Source: Ascarosepion bandense | Lineage: Eukaryota; Mollusca; Cephalopoda; Sepiida; Sepiidae | Direction: 5' to 3' | DNA: 64,000 nt | Assembly (NCBI GenBank): GCA_037127315.1 | Contig: JBBBDQ010001027.1 | Location: forward strand, 2,393,501-2,457,500 | In this document: positions 31,639-41,479 of the stretch, piece after piece | Layout: every line of letters starts with the position of its first letter | How positions within the stretch are numbered: the first letter of the stretch is position 1 | Program-made: the position numbers and the translations under genes | Notes under the pieces: model-generated | What the model was told of the DNA's origin: nothing | Seen by the model: only the letters and a program-made list of their open reading frames with translations | The model's database searches: none

Positions 31639-32410
31639 CTACAAGACCCCCTATAGAAGGTAGCGATGGAGAATGACAAAAAAGGACTACAAATGACTAC
31701 AAATAAACTTTAAGAAAACTGAATGCATGGTCATCAGCAAAAGCTGCAACCCAAAATATCAAATACAGGTAGGAGATACTAGAATCAAGCAAGTACAAAA
31801 ATTTAAATACCTAGGAAGTGTTCTCACAGGAAGATGGAAAGTGCGACATAGAGATCCAAAGGCGAATTGGCATGGTAAAGGACGCGTTCTAGAAGCTGAT
31901 CAAAGTACTAACACACAGGAAAATTTCACTAGAAACAAAGGAAAGAGTACTAGATTGCTATGTGATGTCAGTTCTTCAATACGGCAGTGAATGCTGGACA
32001 ATATCATCGAAAATGAGGACAAAACTGGAAGCAGCGGAAATGTGGTTCTACAGAAGGATGCTGCGGATATCATGGACTGAGCATGCAAGCAACGATGAGG
32101 TGTTGGAAAGAATGGCAACAAAAAGGAAATTAATACTGAGCATCAGGAAGAGAAAAGTGAAGTTCCTGGAACACGCAATGAGGAAGGAGAGCCTGGTGAA
32201 CCTGATACTGACTGGGCAGATAAAGGGAAAGAGAGACAGAGGAAGGTAGCGGATAACATATTTGCAGGGCTTGATCAGGTGGATGACGGAACGAGGGTTG
32301 CGAGGTGTAACAGGAACAAACCTAGTAAAGGCCACAAGGGATAGGGAGACGTGGAGAGCCATCATCGCCTGAAAGGACGTCCTGAAGACAGGGCACATAG
32401 AAGAAGAAGA
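31639..32410 (+). mobile_element. LINE-A insertion inside the PLE array
   Basis: 5'-truncated LINE-A starting just after the RT YADD region, running through FKYLGSVLTG, ETKERVLDCYVMSVLQYGSE, AAEMWFYRRMLRISWTEHAS and KFLEHAMRKESLVNLILTGQ to GGGCACATAGAAGAAGAAGA. Flanked by a 9-bp target duplication AGGTTTCAA (31630-31638; 32411-32419). Frameshifts present. Confidence 0.88.
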
Positions 32411-33262
32411 AGGTTTCAATATTTCGGCATTTTCAGACGAATTACAGTAACTGATTTTTCTGTTTATCAAACACTCAAACGCACGAGTGAAATTTTCAGA
32501 CAACTGAAGAGTTTTCAAAATCAGGGACGAGTTATTTAAGGATCATAAAACACTTTTGTTTGTATGATCCTAGTAAGTGTTTATGGGTATGATTACATTT
32601 GGATATAATTTCTAATCTATCATTTATTCATTTTTCTTTCTTTCTGGGAACAGCATAATAGCTAATTTTTACTTCAGGCGCAATCTACATACGTTACCAA
32701 CGTTCTATGGTTGGGGGTTATTTACTATTCTTCAAGTTATATTAGTTATATTAGGGTTTGTTTTTTTTTGGTTTTTTTTGCATATTTCAATTTTAATTTC
32801 CACGTGTGGCCAGCCAGTTTTGTACAATATTTGAGATTTTCCAGTTTAAATGTAGATTTATGATTATTCCATCTGATTTTTAAACTACCTTTGGTAGATC
32901 CCAAGTATGTTTTACTTTGACCATTTAAGTCATATCTCGGAACGAGAAGCCGGGGAGCCGAGTTCGAATTCCAGTTGAATCCATTGTATTCACTTACGCG
33001 CAAATACCCATGGGAAAGGTATTAATCCGTCTCTTCCTTCCAGTTATGGGTTAAATAACAGGACAGATTGGCTTCTATAGCCTTGGTCGGCAACCAGTCT
33101 ACCGCAGAAAGCAATGGCAACCTACTGCGGGATGATCTTCTCCCAAGTCAGTCGTGTCTCTTTCGAGACATGATCGCCCAAGCGTGTATCACGTATGGCA
33201 CTTAACTCACTGACTGACTTATATCTTGTAAATAACCCCTTCCGTATTACAAAGTCCATTAA
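32411..33262 (-). mobile_element. Penelope-like element, GIY-YIG endonuclease end, split by SINE-A
   Basis: On the minus strand, 33262-33222 encodes PLNGLCNTEGVIYKI (the 'GIY' side). SINE-A interrupts at 33219-32931. Then 32925-32780 encodes TYLGSTKGSLKIRWNNHKST, followed by FKLENLKYCTKLAGHTWKLK (the 'YIG' side and conserved Arg). This layout (C-P-L-x-G-x-C, GIY, YIG, R-W-x-N-H) is typical of Penelope/Poseidon-type PLEs. Downstream to 32411 is the diverged C-terminus and terminal DNA. Stops are present. Confidence 0.83.
32931..33219 (+). mobile_element. SINE-A inserted in the PLE GIY-YIG domain
   Basis: 5'-truncated: starts in the anticodon-region equivalent, then B box GAGTTCGAATTCC, the complete body, and the end CTTAACTCACTGACTGAC. 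PLE reading frame homology resumes on both sides. Confidence 0.87.
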
Positions 33263-33290
33263 GTGGATATATATATATATATATATATAT

Positions 33291-33450
33291 TATTCTCCAT
33301 TTTTAAACGAGTTATTTCGACACCTAGGTTTCTACAATAAGTGGTGTCTTCAGGCGATTTTTAATAACATTTAAAATTGTTATTAAAAATGGCCTGAAAA
33401 CACCACTCATGGTAGAAATCTAAGTAGTGAAATAACTCGTTTAAAAATGG
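33291..33450. repeat. foldback element beside (TA)n
   Basis: Arms ~75 bp: CCATTTTTAAACGAGTTATT ... GTGGTGTCTTCAGGC (left) and GGCCTGAAAACACCACTCAT ... AATAACTCGTTTAAAAATGG (right). The GAGTTATTTCGACACCTAGG and TCTTCAGGC words match the PLE terminal DNA around 31610-31635/32411-32440, so this looks like a PLE end folded back on itself. (TA)n lies at 33269-33290. Confidence 0.8.
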
Positions 33451-33552
33451 AAAATATACAAAAATTCTACAATATAATTGTATCGAACACTTTTTAATAC
33501 AAATGTGTACTGGTCTAAGCCTATTAGGACCAAAAGCTAAGTATTAAACAAT

Positions 33553-33607
<55 letters not shown>

Positions 33608-33966
33608 CTAAACATACGCTGTTAAATATAAGAGACAATGAATGTCTATTATGTTTAATCATGAGCCGTTCTAAACGTCGTATTTTTGCTTTAATTTCAG
33701 TTGAAAATAAAGACAAAAATTCTTCAACATTTGGATAATTATTTATTGGTTTTCTTCTAAGCTTTCGGCTCACATGAGCCATCTTCAGAGAGGTTGTTTA
33801 AACTGAAATATTTTAAAATCCACCATCAACGACGATTTTATTTTGTGTTGACATAAAACTCCGCTTGGCAACGGCAATAGTTACCAAAAATAATAAACGT
33901 TTATTTTATTTATGTCAACACAAAATAAAATCTTATGAATTTAAAAACATTGTAACAACCATTACA

Positions 33967-34010
<44 letters not shown>

Positions 34011-34262
34011 TAGGTGCGATTGGTAAATTGTCGCAATTACTTTATTATTTCAAATATTCTTTAGGCTGAGTCTGAGCTCCAGGACCATGGATTAGTTTTA
34101 AATTACTTGCTGCCTCCATATACTAAATTTAAGTTACATGATGCCTCAGCATTAAATGATCTTACGACGTTTAGAACGGCTCATGATTAAACATAATAGA
34201 CATTCATTGTCTCTTATATTTAACAGCGTATGTTTAGAAAATTGCTTGCTGCCTCGATATAC

Positions 34263-34316
<54 letters not shown>
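33553..34316. repeat. long inverted repeat bounded by (TA)n at both ends
   Basis: 33604-33682 (TTTTCTAAACATACGCTGTT ...) is the reverse complement of 34162-34240, ~79 bp with near-perfect pairing. (TA)n flanks at 33553-33604 and 34266-34316. Inside are a second pair (GATTTTATTTTGTGTTGACA at 33833 against 33907-33931), another (TA)n at 33966-34009, and a Helitron fragment at 34047-34104. Confidence 0.85.
34047..34104 (+). mobile_element. Helitron internal fragment
   Basis: ATATTCTTTAGGCTGAGTCT, GAGCTCCAGGACCATGGATT and AGTTTTAAA match the minus strand of the 3' part of Helitron copy 3 (26400-26455). Confidence 0.75.
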
Positions 34317-34317
<1 letters not shown>

Positions 34318-35120
34318 GTTATGAAACGTGCTCGTTGGCGGTATTGTTAATGATAGGACACGAAAATTGCCTAAAGAAGAGAAAGTTGAAACTCGTTTTA
34401 AAACATAATTTTAGTCAATGTATAATTTATATGTAAGGTGGGTGCAAACACACAGTTACAAGAACAATATAATGGAAAAAGAAAAACTCACAATCCCTCC
34501 AACAATCAGTATATATATATATACTGATCCTTTCAAATTGTCTACTCAGATTCTTGATGTGAATAGTAAACAATACAGAAAATATTCGTTGACAACACAA
34601 ATCTTTTGCACTATAAAAATAATAAAGAAAAACTTTTAATTCTCGAGTCCCTCTATATCAAAATTAAGCAACTAGCATTCAACAAAATTTATTAAGATAT
34701 ATAGCAAAAAATATTAAAGAGCAAATATCATTTCATACCATTTTACATATCTAACAATTTCTCGTGAATATATTCAAGCGTCTGTTGTGCTAACGTTTGA
34801 TTACTACTAAGGAAAAAAAATTCCAAAACAACTATAACAGAACGCATTCAAGCGTGCTTGCAAAATGACCTTCACAACGGAATGCAGATTTTATTGCTGT
34901 TACAATAAGTTTGACTTTGTAATTTACCCCAGCAGTTGATCTTGGAAAAGGTCGAAAGTACTTGGGTTAAAAAAAAAATAACTACGGTGTCTTTCTTGAT
35001 AAATTTCATCTTAACATCAAGAAACCGATTAGACAACTGGAAAGGATCAATATGAAAATAAGTAGACACAATATCTCTATATCATTCAAGAAACATATTT
35101 TAATGAAGACATACAGTCTA
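34317..35120. other. unassigned AT-rich sequence
   Basis: Contains TATATATACTGATCC and CAATCAG phrases but no recognised family. (CA)n begins at 35125, then (TA)n 35160-35186 and (GA)n 35187-35214. Confidence 0.4.
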
Positions 35121-35162
35121 AATACACACACACACACACACACACATTCATATGTATATATG

Positions 35163-35189
<27 letters not shown>

Positions 35190-35199
<10 letters not shown>

Positions 35200-36199
35200 G
35201 GAGAGAGAGAGAGAGGAATGTGCTGTGTGTGTTTGTGTGTGTATGTGACTGCGTGTATGCATGTGTTAAGCAGATGACAGTTTCCCAGACAAGTAGCCTA
35301 TGAATATGTTTCTGATACGCATCTACACTAAGGTAATTTGAAATTGCTAATTACATCTTCAAGAAAAGGATGTCGATAAAAGTTTTGATTGTGATTGTCG
35401 TCGAAAGTATTTTTCTTTCTTGTGCTTCGACTGTCGATTTGATTTCGCTTCGTGTTTCGATAATTTTTATAAGTGTTTCTCTTTCCTAAGTTACAAATTT
35501 AGATTAAGACTATTAAGCGATAGATCCGGAAATTCTAGACACGCATGCGCATTATTGTTTTCCCTTTCTTCCATTTTATTATTCAAGTGATACATAATTT
35601 ATATCGATGTTTATAAGTTTTGTTTGTTTTTTTTTTTGTTTTTTTTTTTTAACATGGCTAATTATACAAGCTGTCAGATTTTGATGGAAACTTTCTTTTA
35701 TTTTATCCGCTATTTTCTGTTCGTTTTCCATTTTTTTCTTACTGTTTTCTTTAATATAATTTTTGCCAGTATTGTGTTATCTTAATTTACTTCAGTTTCT
35801 CGTTTTCTTGTTTGCCTGGGTTTCTAATTTCATTTTTATATATAATTCTTTTTTAACCCTTTTCATTTTGTCTACTGTTTCTTTGGCTTTTTTAGTTTCA
35901 TACATTTCACTCGAAATATTTCGTTTTTGCATTCTAGTAGATTTTTATTTATTCTGTTTATTTCTCTTTTTCTATCTCCCTATAAGCTTCGCATTTCCGC
36001 ACATCCATTTGCTTTTATGTGCGTGATTACCTCCCCTTGAATCCAGCCTTCATTCGGCCTTCCGTTTCAATTCATTAATTTCTTTCATATTTTTCCTGAT
36101 ATTTCTTTTTAAATTACTGCGATTATAATTTATCTTTACTTTAATTTTTAATCTATCTAACATGCATGCGTCAAATGAGAAGTTTACCTGGTATCATTG
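35190..36199. other. unassigned; T-rich from 35620, possible promoter-like sites
   Basis: ATCCGGAAATTC (35525-35536, ETS-like) and ACGCATGCGCATTA (35541-35554, NRF1-like) lie 5 bp apart. No exon recognised within 1 kb on either side. Downstream is T-rich low complexity. Confidence 0.35.
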
Positions 36200-36502
36200 T
36201 CGTTTCTTCGAGTTTTCCATCTTTTAAGTACTTATCCCTGTTGTTTGTCTTGCTTTGTTCGTCATATATCAACATTTTGTTCTCTTTTTTTTCCTTTTCC
36301 CAATTTTAGATTTTTTTTCTTTTCCCCATTGTCTTTTTTAATTCTTTTCTCTTTCTTTCTTTCGTTCTCTCTTTCGTTTTATCTTTACACGTTTTCTTTT
36401 TCCTTCTCATACTATCTACTTTCTTTTTATCTTTCCTTCTTTCTTTTCATCTTAAAATGAACATTGTCTTTTAGCCTGACATTATCTTTCTTTGGTTTTT
36501 AT

Positions 36503-36539
<37 letters not shown>

Positions 36540-36669
36540 TTTTCTTTTTTCCGTTTTTCTTACTTCATTTCGTTCTTCCTTTCTTTTTTCTTTATTCTTA
36601 TTTTTCCTTCTTGCTTATTCTATCTTTATTTCTTTATTTCTTTTTTCCTTCCTTCTTTTTCCTTCTTTC

Positions 36670-36700
<31 letters not shown>

Positions 36701-36735
36701 CTTTCGGTCATTTCCTTATCTTTCTTTTTAATTTG
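36200..36735. repeat. pyrimidine-rich tract with (TTTC)n
   Basis: (TTTC)n at 36508-36540 and 36666-36700 in a CT-only background, like 420-1735. Confidence 0.88.
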
Positions 36736-36770
36736 GAATCCATTCACCTTTTAACATGTGCGTTGGTAAT

Positions 36771-37078
36771 GTGCGTTGTAGTGCATTGGATATCGGCTCC
36801 GAACGAGAAATCGGGGAGCCGAGTTCGAATTCCAGCCGAATTCATTGCATTCACTTACGCGCAAATACCCTTGGAAAAGGTATTAATCCGTCTATTCCTT
36901 CCAGTTATGGGTTAAATAACAGGACAGATTGGGTTCTATAGCCTTGGCTGGCAACCAGTCTACCGTAGAAAGCAATGGCAACCTACTGCGGGATAATCTT
37001 CTGCCCAGTCAGTCATGTCTCTTTCGATACATGATCGCCCAAGCGTGTATCACGTATGGCACTTAACTGACTGACTGA
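36771..37078 (+). mobile_element. SINE-A, full length (first copy of compound)
   Basis: GTGCGTTGTAGTGCATTGGA, B box GAGTTCGAATTCC, ACAGATTGGGTTCTATAGCC, end CTTAACTGACTGACTGA. One of the best preserved copies here. Confidence 0.92.
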
Positions 37079-37117
37079 ATATAATAGTTGGAAACATAAT
37101 TAAGACTTCTACTGGTC

Positions 37118-37173
37118 ATAAAGTGGGGGATCATTTTTCTATTGTCTTGAAGTAATAAACTGATCCCCCACTA
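37118..37173 (+). repeat. hairpin E (H8)
   Basis: Arms TAAAGTGGGGGATCATTTTT and AATAAACTGATCCCCCACTA, between two SINE-A copies. Confidence 0.9.
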
Positions 37174-37204
37174 ATTACTACTTAATAATGAAATCCATCT
37201 CCTA

Positions 37205-37364
37205 TCATTGAAGCTATAGGTCAAGCAACAGGACAGATTGGCAACCAGTCTACCGCAGAAAGCAATGGCAACCTACTGCGGGATAATCTTCTACCCAGTC
37301 AGTCATGTCTCTTTCGAGACATGATCGCCCAAGCGTGTATCACGTATGGCACTTAACTGACTGA
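37205..37364 (+). mobile_element. SINE-A, partial (second copy of compound)
   Basis: Starts near AGCTATAGGTCAAGCAACAG, has a small internal deletion, and ends CTTAACTGACTGA. Confidence 0.88.
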
Positions 37365-37497
37365 TATTTCTACATTACATCAATGAACGACAATTATGCA
37401 TCGTTTGATACGAGATAGCCATAAAGAAAATATGGAGGAACATATCAGCCTCAACTTTATTGTAGTAGCGGCAAATATACAAGTAAGAACTTGACTT

Positions 37498-37750
37498 CTA
37501 TTTTTATGTGCCTTGTTCCTTTCGGACGTACGCGACTAAATCTTTTTCTTTCTGCTATTTTTCCCAAACTTTTTTCCGACATCCATTTTCTTAAGACCAT
37601 CACGTTTTTTTACGCCCTGCTTTCCTCGGTTTAGCTTTCCATCTATCTCTCCCCGTGAGTATCAAATTTCCAAGCTCTTTTTCCTCATGACATGCACCTG
37701 AAATTTCAACTACCTTATCCTGATGTTAAGTATAAGTTTTCTTTTCATTT
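37498..37750 (-). mobile_element. LINE-A C-terminal fragment, degenerate
   Basis: Minus strand matches the METKRKLILSIRKRQLKFLG to GGGCACAT segment of LINE-A with many changes. The 5S-like sequence starts immediately after. Confidence 0.65.
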
Positions 37751-37756
37751 CCATCC

Positions 37757-37875
37757 GGCTTACGGCCTATCACGTTGAATACACCGGTTCTCGCTCGATC
37801 ACTGGAGTTAAGCAACGTTGAGCCTGGTCAGTACTTAGATGGGTGAACGCTTGGGAATACCAGGTGCTGTAAACG
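37757..37875 (+). pseudogene. 5S rRNA-like sequence, ~119 nt, head of a SINE-A composite
   Basis: Resembles a whole metazoan 5S rRNA: TACGGCCTATCACGTTGAAT, ACACCGGTTCTC, GATCACTGGAGTTAAGCAAC, the internal-promoter C box region TACTTAGATGGGTGAACGCT, and TGGGAATACCAGGTGCTGT. A SINE-A head begins within ~12 bp (GGATGTGCGTCGTGGTGCAG). No oligo-T terminator follows. The unit is single, so it is read as a retroposon part, not an array gene. Confidence 0.85.
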
Positions 37876-37886
37876 TTTAGTGACGG

Positions 37887-38047
37887 ATGTGCGTCGTGGT
37901 GCAGTGGATATCGGCTCGGAAAGAGAAATCAGTGAACCGAAACCGAGTTCAAATTCCAGTTGAATACCCTGCATTCACTTAAGCACTGGTACCCTTGGAA
38001 AAGTATTAATCCGTCTCTTCCCTCCATGGGTTAAATAACAGGGTAGG
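37887..38047 (+). mobile_element. SINE-A head joined to 5S
   Basis: A-box side GTCGTGGTGCAGTGGATATC, B box GAGTTCAAATTCC, through TGGGTTAAATAACAGGG, where it breaks off into repeat C. Confidence 0.85.
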
Positions 38048-38049
38048 AC

Positions 38050-38225
38050 TTGAGGACCCTGTCCTTAAAAACAAATCCCAATGAATCTTGATACTCGAAA
38101 AGAAAAAAAGTATTGCTAGACACAAAAATTTATATAAAAACAACGATAACTGTATTACCAGCAATAAATAAATAAAAAATTAGTTGGCAATAAATGACCC
38201 GAATAGGGTGTTGATATGCCATAAA
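38050..38225 (+). repeat. repeat C, 3' part
   Basis: Ends TAGGGTGTTGATATGCCATA, matching the ends of the copies at 2210 and 3970. LINE-A in reverse follows directly, as at 4018. Confidence 0.6.
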
Positions 38226-38625
38226 AACAAAAAAAACATAACAGAATCATTTCCATCCTCTCCAAAACCTCATCGTTGCTCACACGTTCAGTCTATGGCG
38301 TCCTCAGCATCCTTCTGTAGAACCACATTTCAGTTGCTTCAAGTTTTATCTCGTTCATCTTTGAGAAGATTGTCCAGCATTCTTTGCCATATTGAATAAC
38401 AAACATCACATAACAATCCAGTACTCTCTTCTTGGTTTTTTCTTGCAAAATGTTCTTGTCTCTCAATGCACTACTCAGCTTCTGGAATGTGTCCTTGGCC
38501 ATGCCAATGCACCCTCGAATCTCAGTGTCGCACTTTCCGTCTTCTGTTAGAATACTGCCCGGAAATTTAAACTTCTGTACTTGCTCGATTTTCGTATCCC
38601 CAACATGTAATTGGCATTAAGCGTA
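38226..38625 (-). mobile_element. LINE-A fragment, reverse
   Basis: Minus strand: KFKFPGSILTEDGKCDTEIR-like, MAKDTFQKLSSALRDKN, TKKRVLDCYVMFVIQYGKEC and ATEMWFYRRMLR. Frameshifted relative to better copies. Confidence 0.8.
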
Positions 38626-38902
38626 ATAACGTTAAACATTGTTTCCTGTTAGGTGTCTCGTTTGTTGATTGGTGTCCCGGTTTATAAACCAGGAACTACG
38701 ACGGCTCACTGGTTAAGCAGCTAAAAATCGATAAGATTTAAATTATAAGACAGAATGGGGAAAAACGAGTGTCAAATTGGTGCAAAAGAAAAAAAGAAAA
38801 GGAATGAATGAATGAATGAATGAATGAATGAAGTGGGAAGAGCTTAGGAAGAAAAGCATAAACGAAGGATAGGAAAAGAAGAAGTAAGAAAAGAAGGATC
38901 TT

Positions 38903-39030
38903 TTTTTTAATAACCATATCACCCCAAGCAAGGCATTTTACTGCCACTGTTGTGCAGGGGGTTACATAAGAGGAAAGTTATGAGAAAGACTGACAGTTTA
39001 TAGGGGGTGGCAGGAAGTGGGTAAGAGAAG
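38903..39030 (-). mobile_element. LINE-B tail-only copy (compound, second copy)
   Basis: Minus strand ends AACCCCCTGCACAACAGTGG, CCTTGCTTGGGGTGATATGG. It starts ~130 bp from the end, like the tail copies at 13756 and 14251. Confidence 0.85.
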
Positions 39031-39041
39031 AATCACTGCGG

Positions 39042-39105
39042 CTATAAAGTGAGGGATCAATTTATATATTGTTTGTTATATAAAATTGATCCCCTACTTT
39101 ATATT
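39042..39105 (-). repeat. hairpin E (H9)
   Basis: Arms TATAAAGTGAGGGATCAATT and AAATTGATCCCCTACTTTAT. Confidence 0.9.
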
Positions 39106-39227
39106 TACATTTCTTGTCTGTTTATAAGCTGTAGAAAATGAATCAGTCGATGAATACTGATTAGTTACCCATGCATGTCTTTTAGATTTATTTACATTCT
39201 CTGGAATATAAATGTATAGAAATTGGT

Positions 39228-40165
39228 TTTTATAATCATATCGCCCCAAGGAAGGCATTTTACTGCCACTGTTGTGCAAGGGGTTACATAGGAGAAAAAT
39301 TATGAGAAAGAGTGACAGGTTATAGGGGGTGTCAGGAAGTGGGTAAGAGAAGGATGAGAATACTGATGAGAGTGGAGTGGACGGAGAAAGGAGCATGAGA
39401 GAGAGGATGCAGGTTAGTGAGATAGGAGATGACTACTGACTTTAGATTTAAATTCTTGGAGATTGTAGCTGTCCGGGAAGCAAGTAAACGGAAGGGAATT
39501 CCACAAGCGGGAAGTGCGAGAGAAGAAGCTGATGAAGTAGAAATTTGCGTTTACAATTTATCGGTTTCACAGTAAGAGGATGGGGCCTAATTGTTAATCT
39601 TGTTGCTCGAGTAAATTTATATATAGGGGGCACCAGTGAGCTAAGTTTATCGGAGCAGAAGCCGTTAAAGTAGTGTAGAAGAGACACAGGGAAGCCACAT
39701 TGTGCCGGTGAGAATGTGATTCTATCCGTGCTGCTAAGTCGGGATCAATCACATTACAGATTCTCCGTTAGATTTTGTCAAGGGCCCCTAGGTGGATAGC
39801 AGGATCACCTGACCAGATATGGCAGCAATATTCAATGCACAGGCGGATGGTAGATTTTTATATGTGTAGGATTTTTTCAGACGGGAAAGACTTCCTGGCC
39901 CTACACAGCGAACCGACTGTCTTTGCAGCGGATTTAGCGATGGATTCTATATAGTCATTCCACTTGAGGTCTGTTGTGAGAGTTAACCTGAGGAGGCGCA
40001 GTGTTTTGCTTTTAGGGAGATTAGCCCGATCCATGTTAATGGGGGGGGAGTGATTGTCTGTGATGGTTAATAGATAGTAGCTTCGTATTGGAAGCATTAA
40101 AATTAATGGGCCATTTCTTACCCCAGCCCGCCACGGACTGAGGTAAGAAATGATATGATACGACG
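39228..40165 (-). mobile_element. LINE-B RT C-terminus and 3' end
   Basis: Minus strand: FLPQSVAGWGKKWPINFNAS, INMDRANLPKSKTLRLLRL, TLTTDLKWNDYIESIAKSAA, KTVGSLCRARKSFPSEKIL, then NVASLCLFYT-like, FFSRTSRLWNSLPFTCFPDS, to the tail CCTTGGGGCGATATG. Stops and frameshifts interrupt it after about 39860. First copy of a LINE-B / E / LINE-B-tail compound. Confidence 0.88.
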
Positions 40166-40360
40166 AAAGGAAAGAAAACATACAAAGAGAGGGATTGAAG
40201 TAGAGAGAAAAAAAAAATATATATATATATATATAAAAGCAAGGGTTGAAAAGATAAAAAGAAAAAGGAAGAAAAAAATTTGGAAAGGGCATGTTCCTCG
40301 GTAAAAATCTCAATACAAAATTTTGAAATTCTGAGATCATATATATATATATATAATGAA

Positions 40361-40573
40361 TTATTTTGAACATTATTTTTACCGATACTCGTATTTAAGT
40401 AGATATTCTGTTTTTAATTAAACAGTACTTTATATTTATATCTACCGGCCTGATTATTTTACGATAAATTTTATTGCGAAAATGTGTGCTATCCAGCAGG
40501 ATTCGAACCTGCGACCCCTATTTACATAGGGGAAGCTACCATTTGATCTGGTACTGTCTTAGCCACTCGACCA
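40361..40573 (-). mobile_element. SINE-L with class II tRNA-like head
   Basis: Minus strand head: ATGGTCGAGTGGCTAAGACA (A box as in Leu/Ser tRNAs), anticodon-arm equivalent GTACCAGATCAAATGGTAGC, long variable arm TCCCCTATGTAAATAGGGG, T arm GCAGGTTCGAATCCTGC, then an AT-rich body ending ATCTACTTAAATACGAGTAT. The anticodon loop is oversized, so not a working tRNA. Confidence 0.82.
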
Positions 40574-40796
40574 TGGTTCGAATCCTGCTGGCTAGCACAG
40601 ATTTTTGCAATAAAATTTATCGTAAAATTATCAGGCCGGTAGATATAAATATAAAATACTATTTAATTAAAAACAGAATATCTACTTAAATACGAGTATC
40701 GGTAAAAATAATGTTCAAAATAATTCTTTACAAATTGTCGGTTGTTTATAACCAAGTTTCGTTAAAATTCGTTAATTTCCGTAACATGTTTACATA
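40573..40796 (+). mobile_element. SINE-L, head-to-head partner
   Basis: Starts at the T arm (GGTTCGAATCCTGCTGG) and runs in the opposite direction through AAATACGAGTATCGGTAAAA to AATTCGTTAATTTCCGTAAC and (TA)n. With the reverse copy it makes arms of ~155 bp. A third copy, same end, is at 43674. Confidence 0.8.
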
Positions 40797-40814
40797 TATA
40801 TTTATATATATATA

Positions 40815-41184
40815 CACTACCGGCCATAATTATTAGGCAACTCCAGTGTTTCAAAAAGTTTTTTTTAGTATTTATTGCCAAGTGAATAATTGTAAATGAA
40901 AATAGAATGGTTCTTTTGTTAATACTGCACAATAACATGTGCATCAAATGAATTTATAAATATTTAATAATTACCTATATTGCAGTTTCATCAATGAAAG
41001 AGTGAAAAACATTTAGGCTGATCTGGATGAGTTCATCTTTGTTTCCTTGCCTTGTAAAATTTTGCAAAGTAATAATAACAAAAGAACTATTCTTTTTTCA
41101 TTTGGCAATAAATACTAAAATTCGTATGAAATACATCATTTATTTTAAAAAACAGGCGTGGCCTAATAATTATGGCTGGTAGTG
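40815..41184. mobile_element. Tc1/mariner-type MITE, 370 bp
   Basis: Terminal inverted repeats CACTACCGGCCATAATTATT and AATAATTATGGCTGGTAGTG flanked by TA (40813-40814, 41185-41186). Inner halves also pair (TATTTATTGCCAA near 40870 against TTGGCAATAAATA near 41105). No coding capacity. Confidence 0.9.
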
Positions 41185-41320
41185 TATATATAATGGTAGA
41201 CCTTGAAAAACAGTAGCTACTATGGCATGTACGCATCGCTCATTCAGTAATGAATTAGAGCACTCTGGCTATTGGGCGTGTATAATGATAATATACACGC
41301 TAAAAAGTCTGCCTTCTTCT

Positions 41321-41395
41321 ACCGAGCGCCCATAGCCCAGAGGTTGAATCGCCGACTGACGCCAATTCTGTCGGGTTTCAATCCTGGGTTAAATG
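41321..41395 (+). mobile_element. tRNA-like head of a SINE-type repeat
   Basis: A-box-like TAGCCCAGAGGTTGAATCG and B box GGGTTTCAATCC at tRNA spacing. A hammerhead-like fold follows within a few bases, and (TA)n follows that. Confidence 0.7.
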
Positions 41396-41398
41396 GCA

Positions 41399-41459
41399 AT
41401 CGGAGTCTGGCCGTACTGATGGGCTGTGATACAGCGAAACAGATCTGTCTGCGGATGAC
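41399..41459 (+). ncRNA. hammerhead ribozyme-like motif, type I (copy 1)
   Basis: Core CTGATGG (one change, A9 to G) at about 41420-41426, stem II GCTG-TGATA-CAGC (perfect), GAAA, stem III within ACAGATCTGT, cleavage triplet GTC, and stem I by CCGTA with TGCGG plus GTC with GAC across an internal loop. All parts are in type I order. The A9 change probably reduces or stops self-cleavage. It sits just after a tRNA-like head. Confidence 0.68.
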
Positions 41460-41479
41460 TATATATATATATTTTTCAT

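Noticed and set aside
37757..37875. Functional 5S rRNA gene
   Set aside because: Single, diverged, without T-run terminator, and fused to a SINE-A head; better read as a retroposon part.
40480..40600. Functional tRNA-Leu or tRNA-Ser gene
   Set aside because: The anticodon loop is oversized, acceptor stem pairing is poor, and it is part of a repeat with at least three copies in the window.
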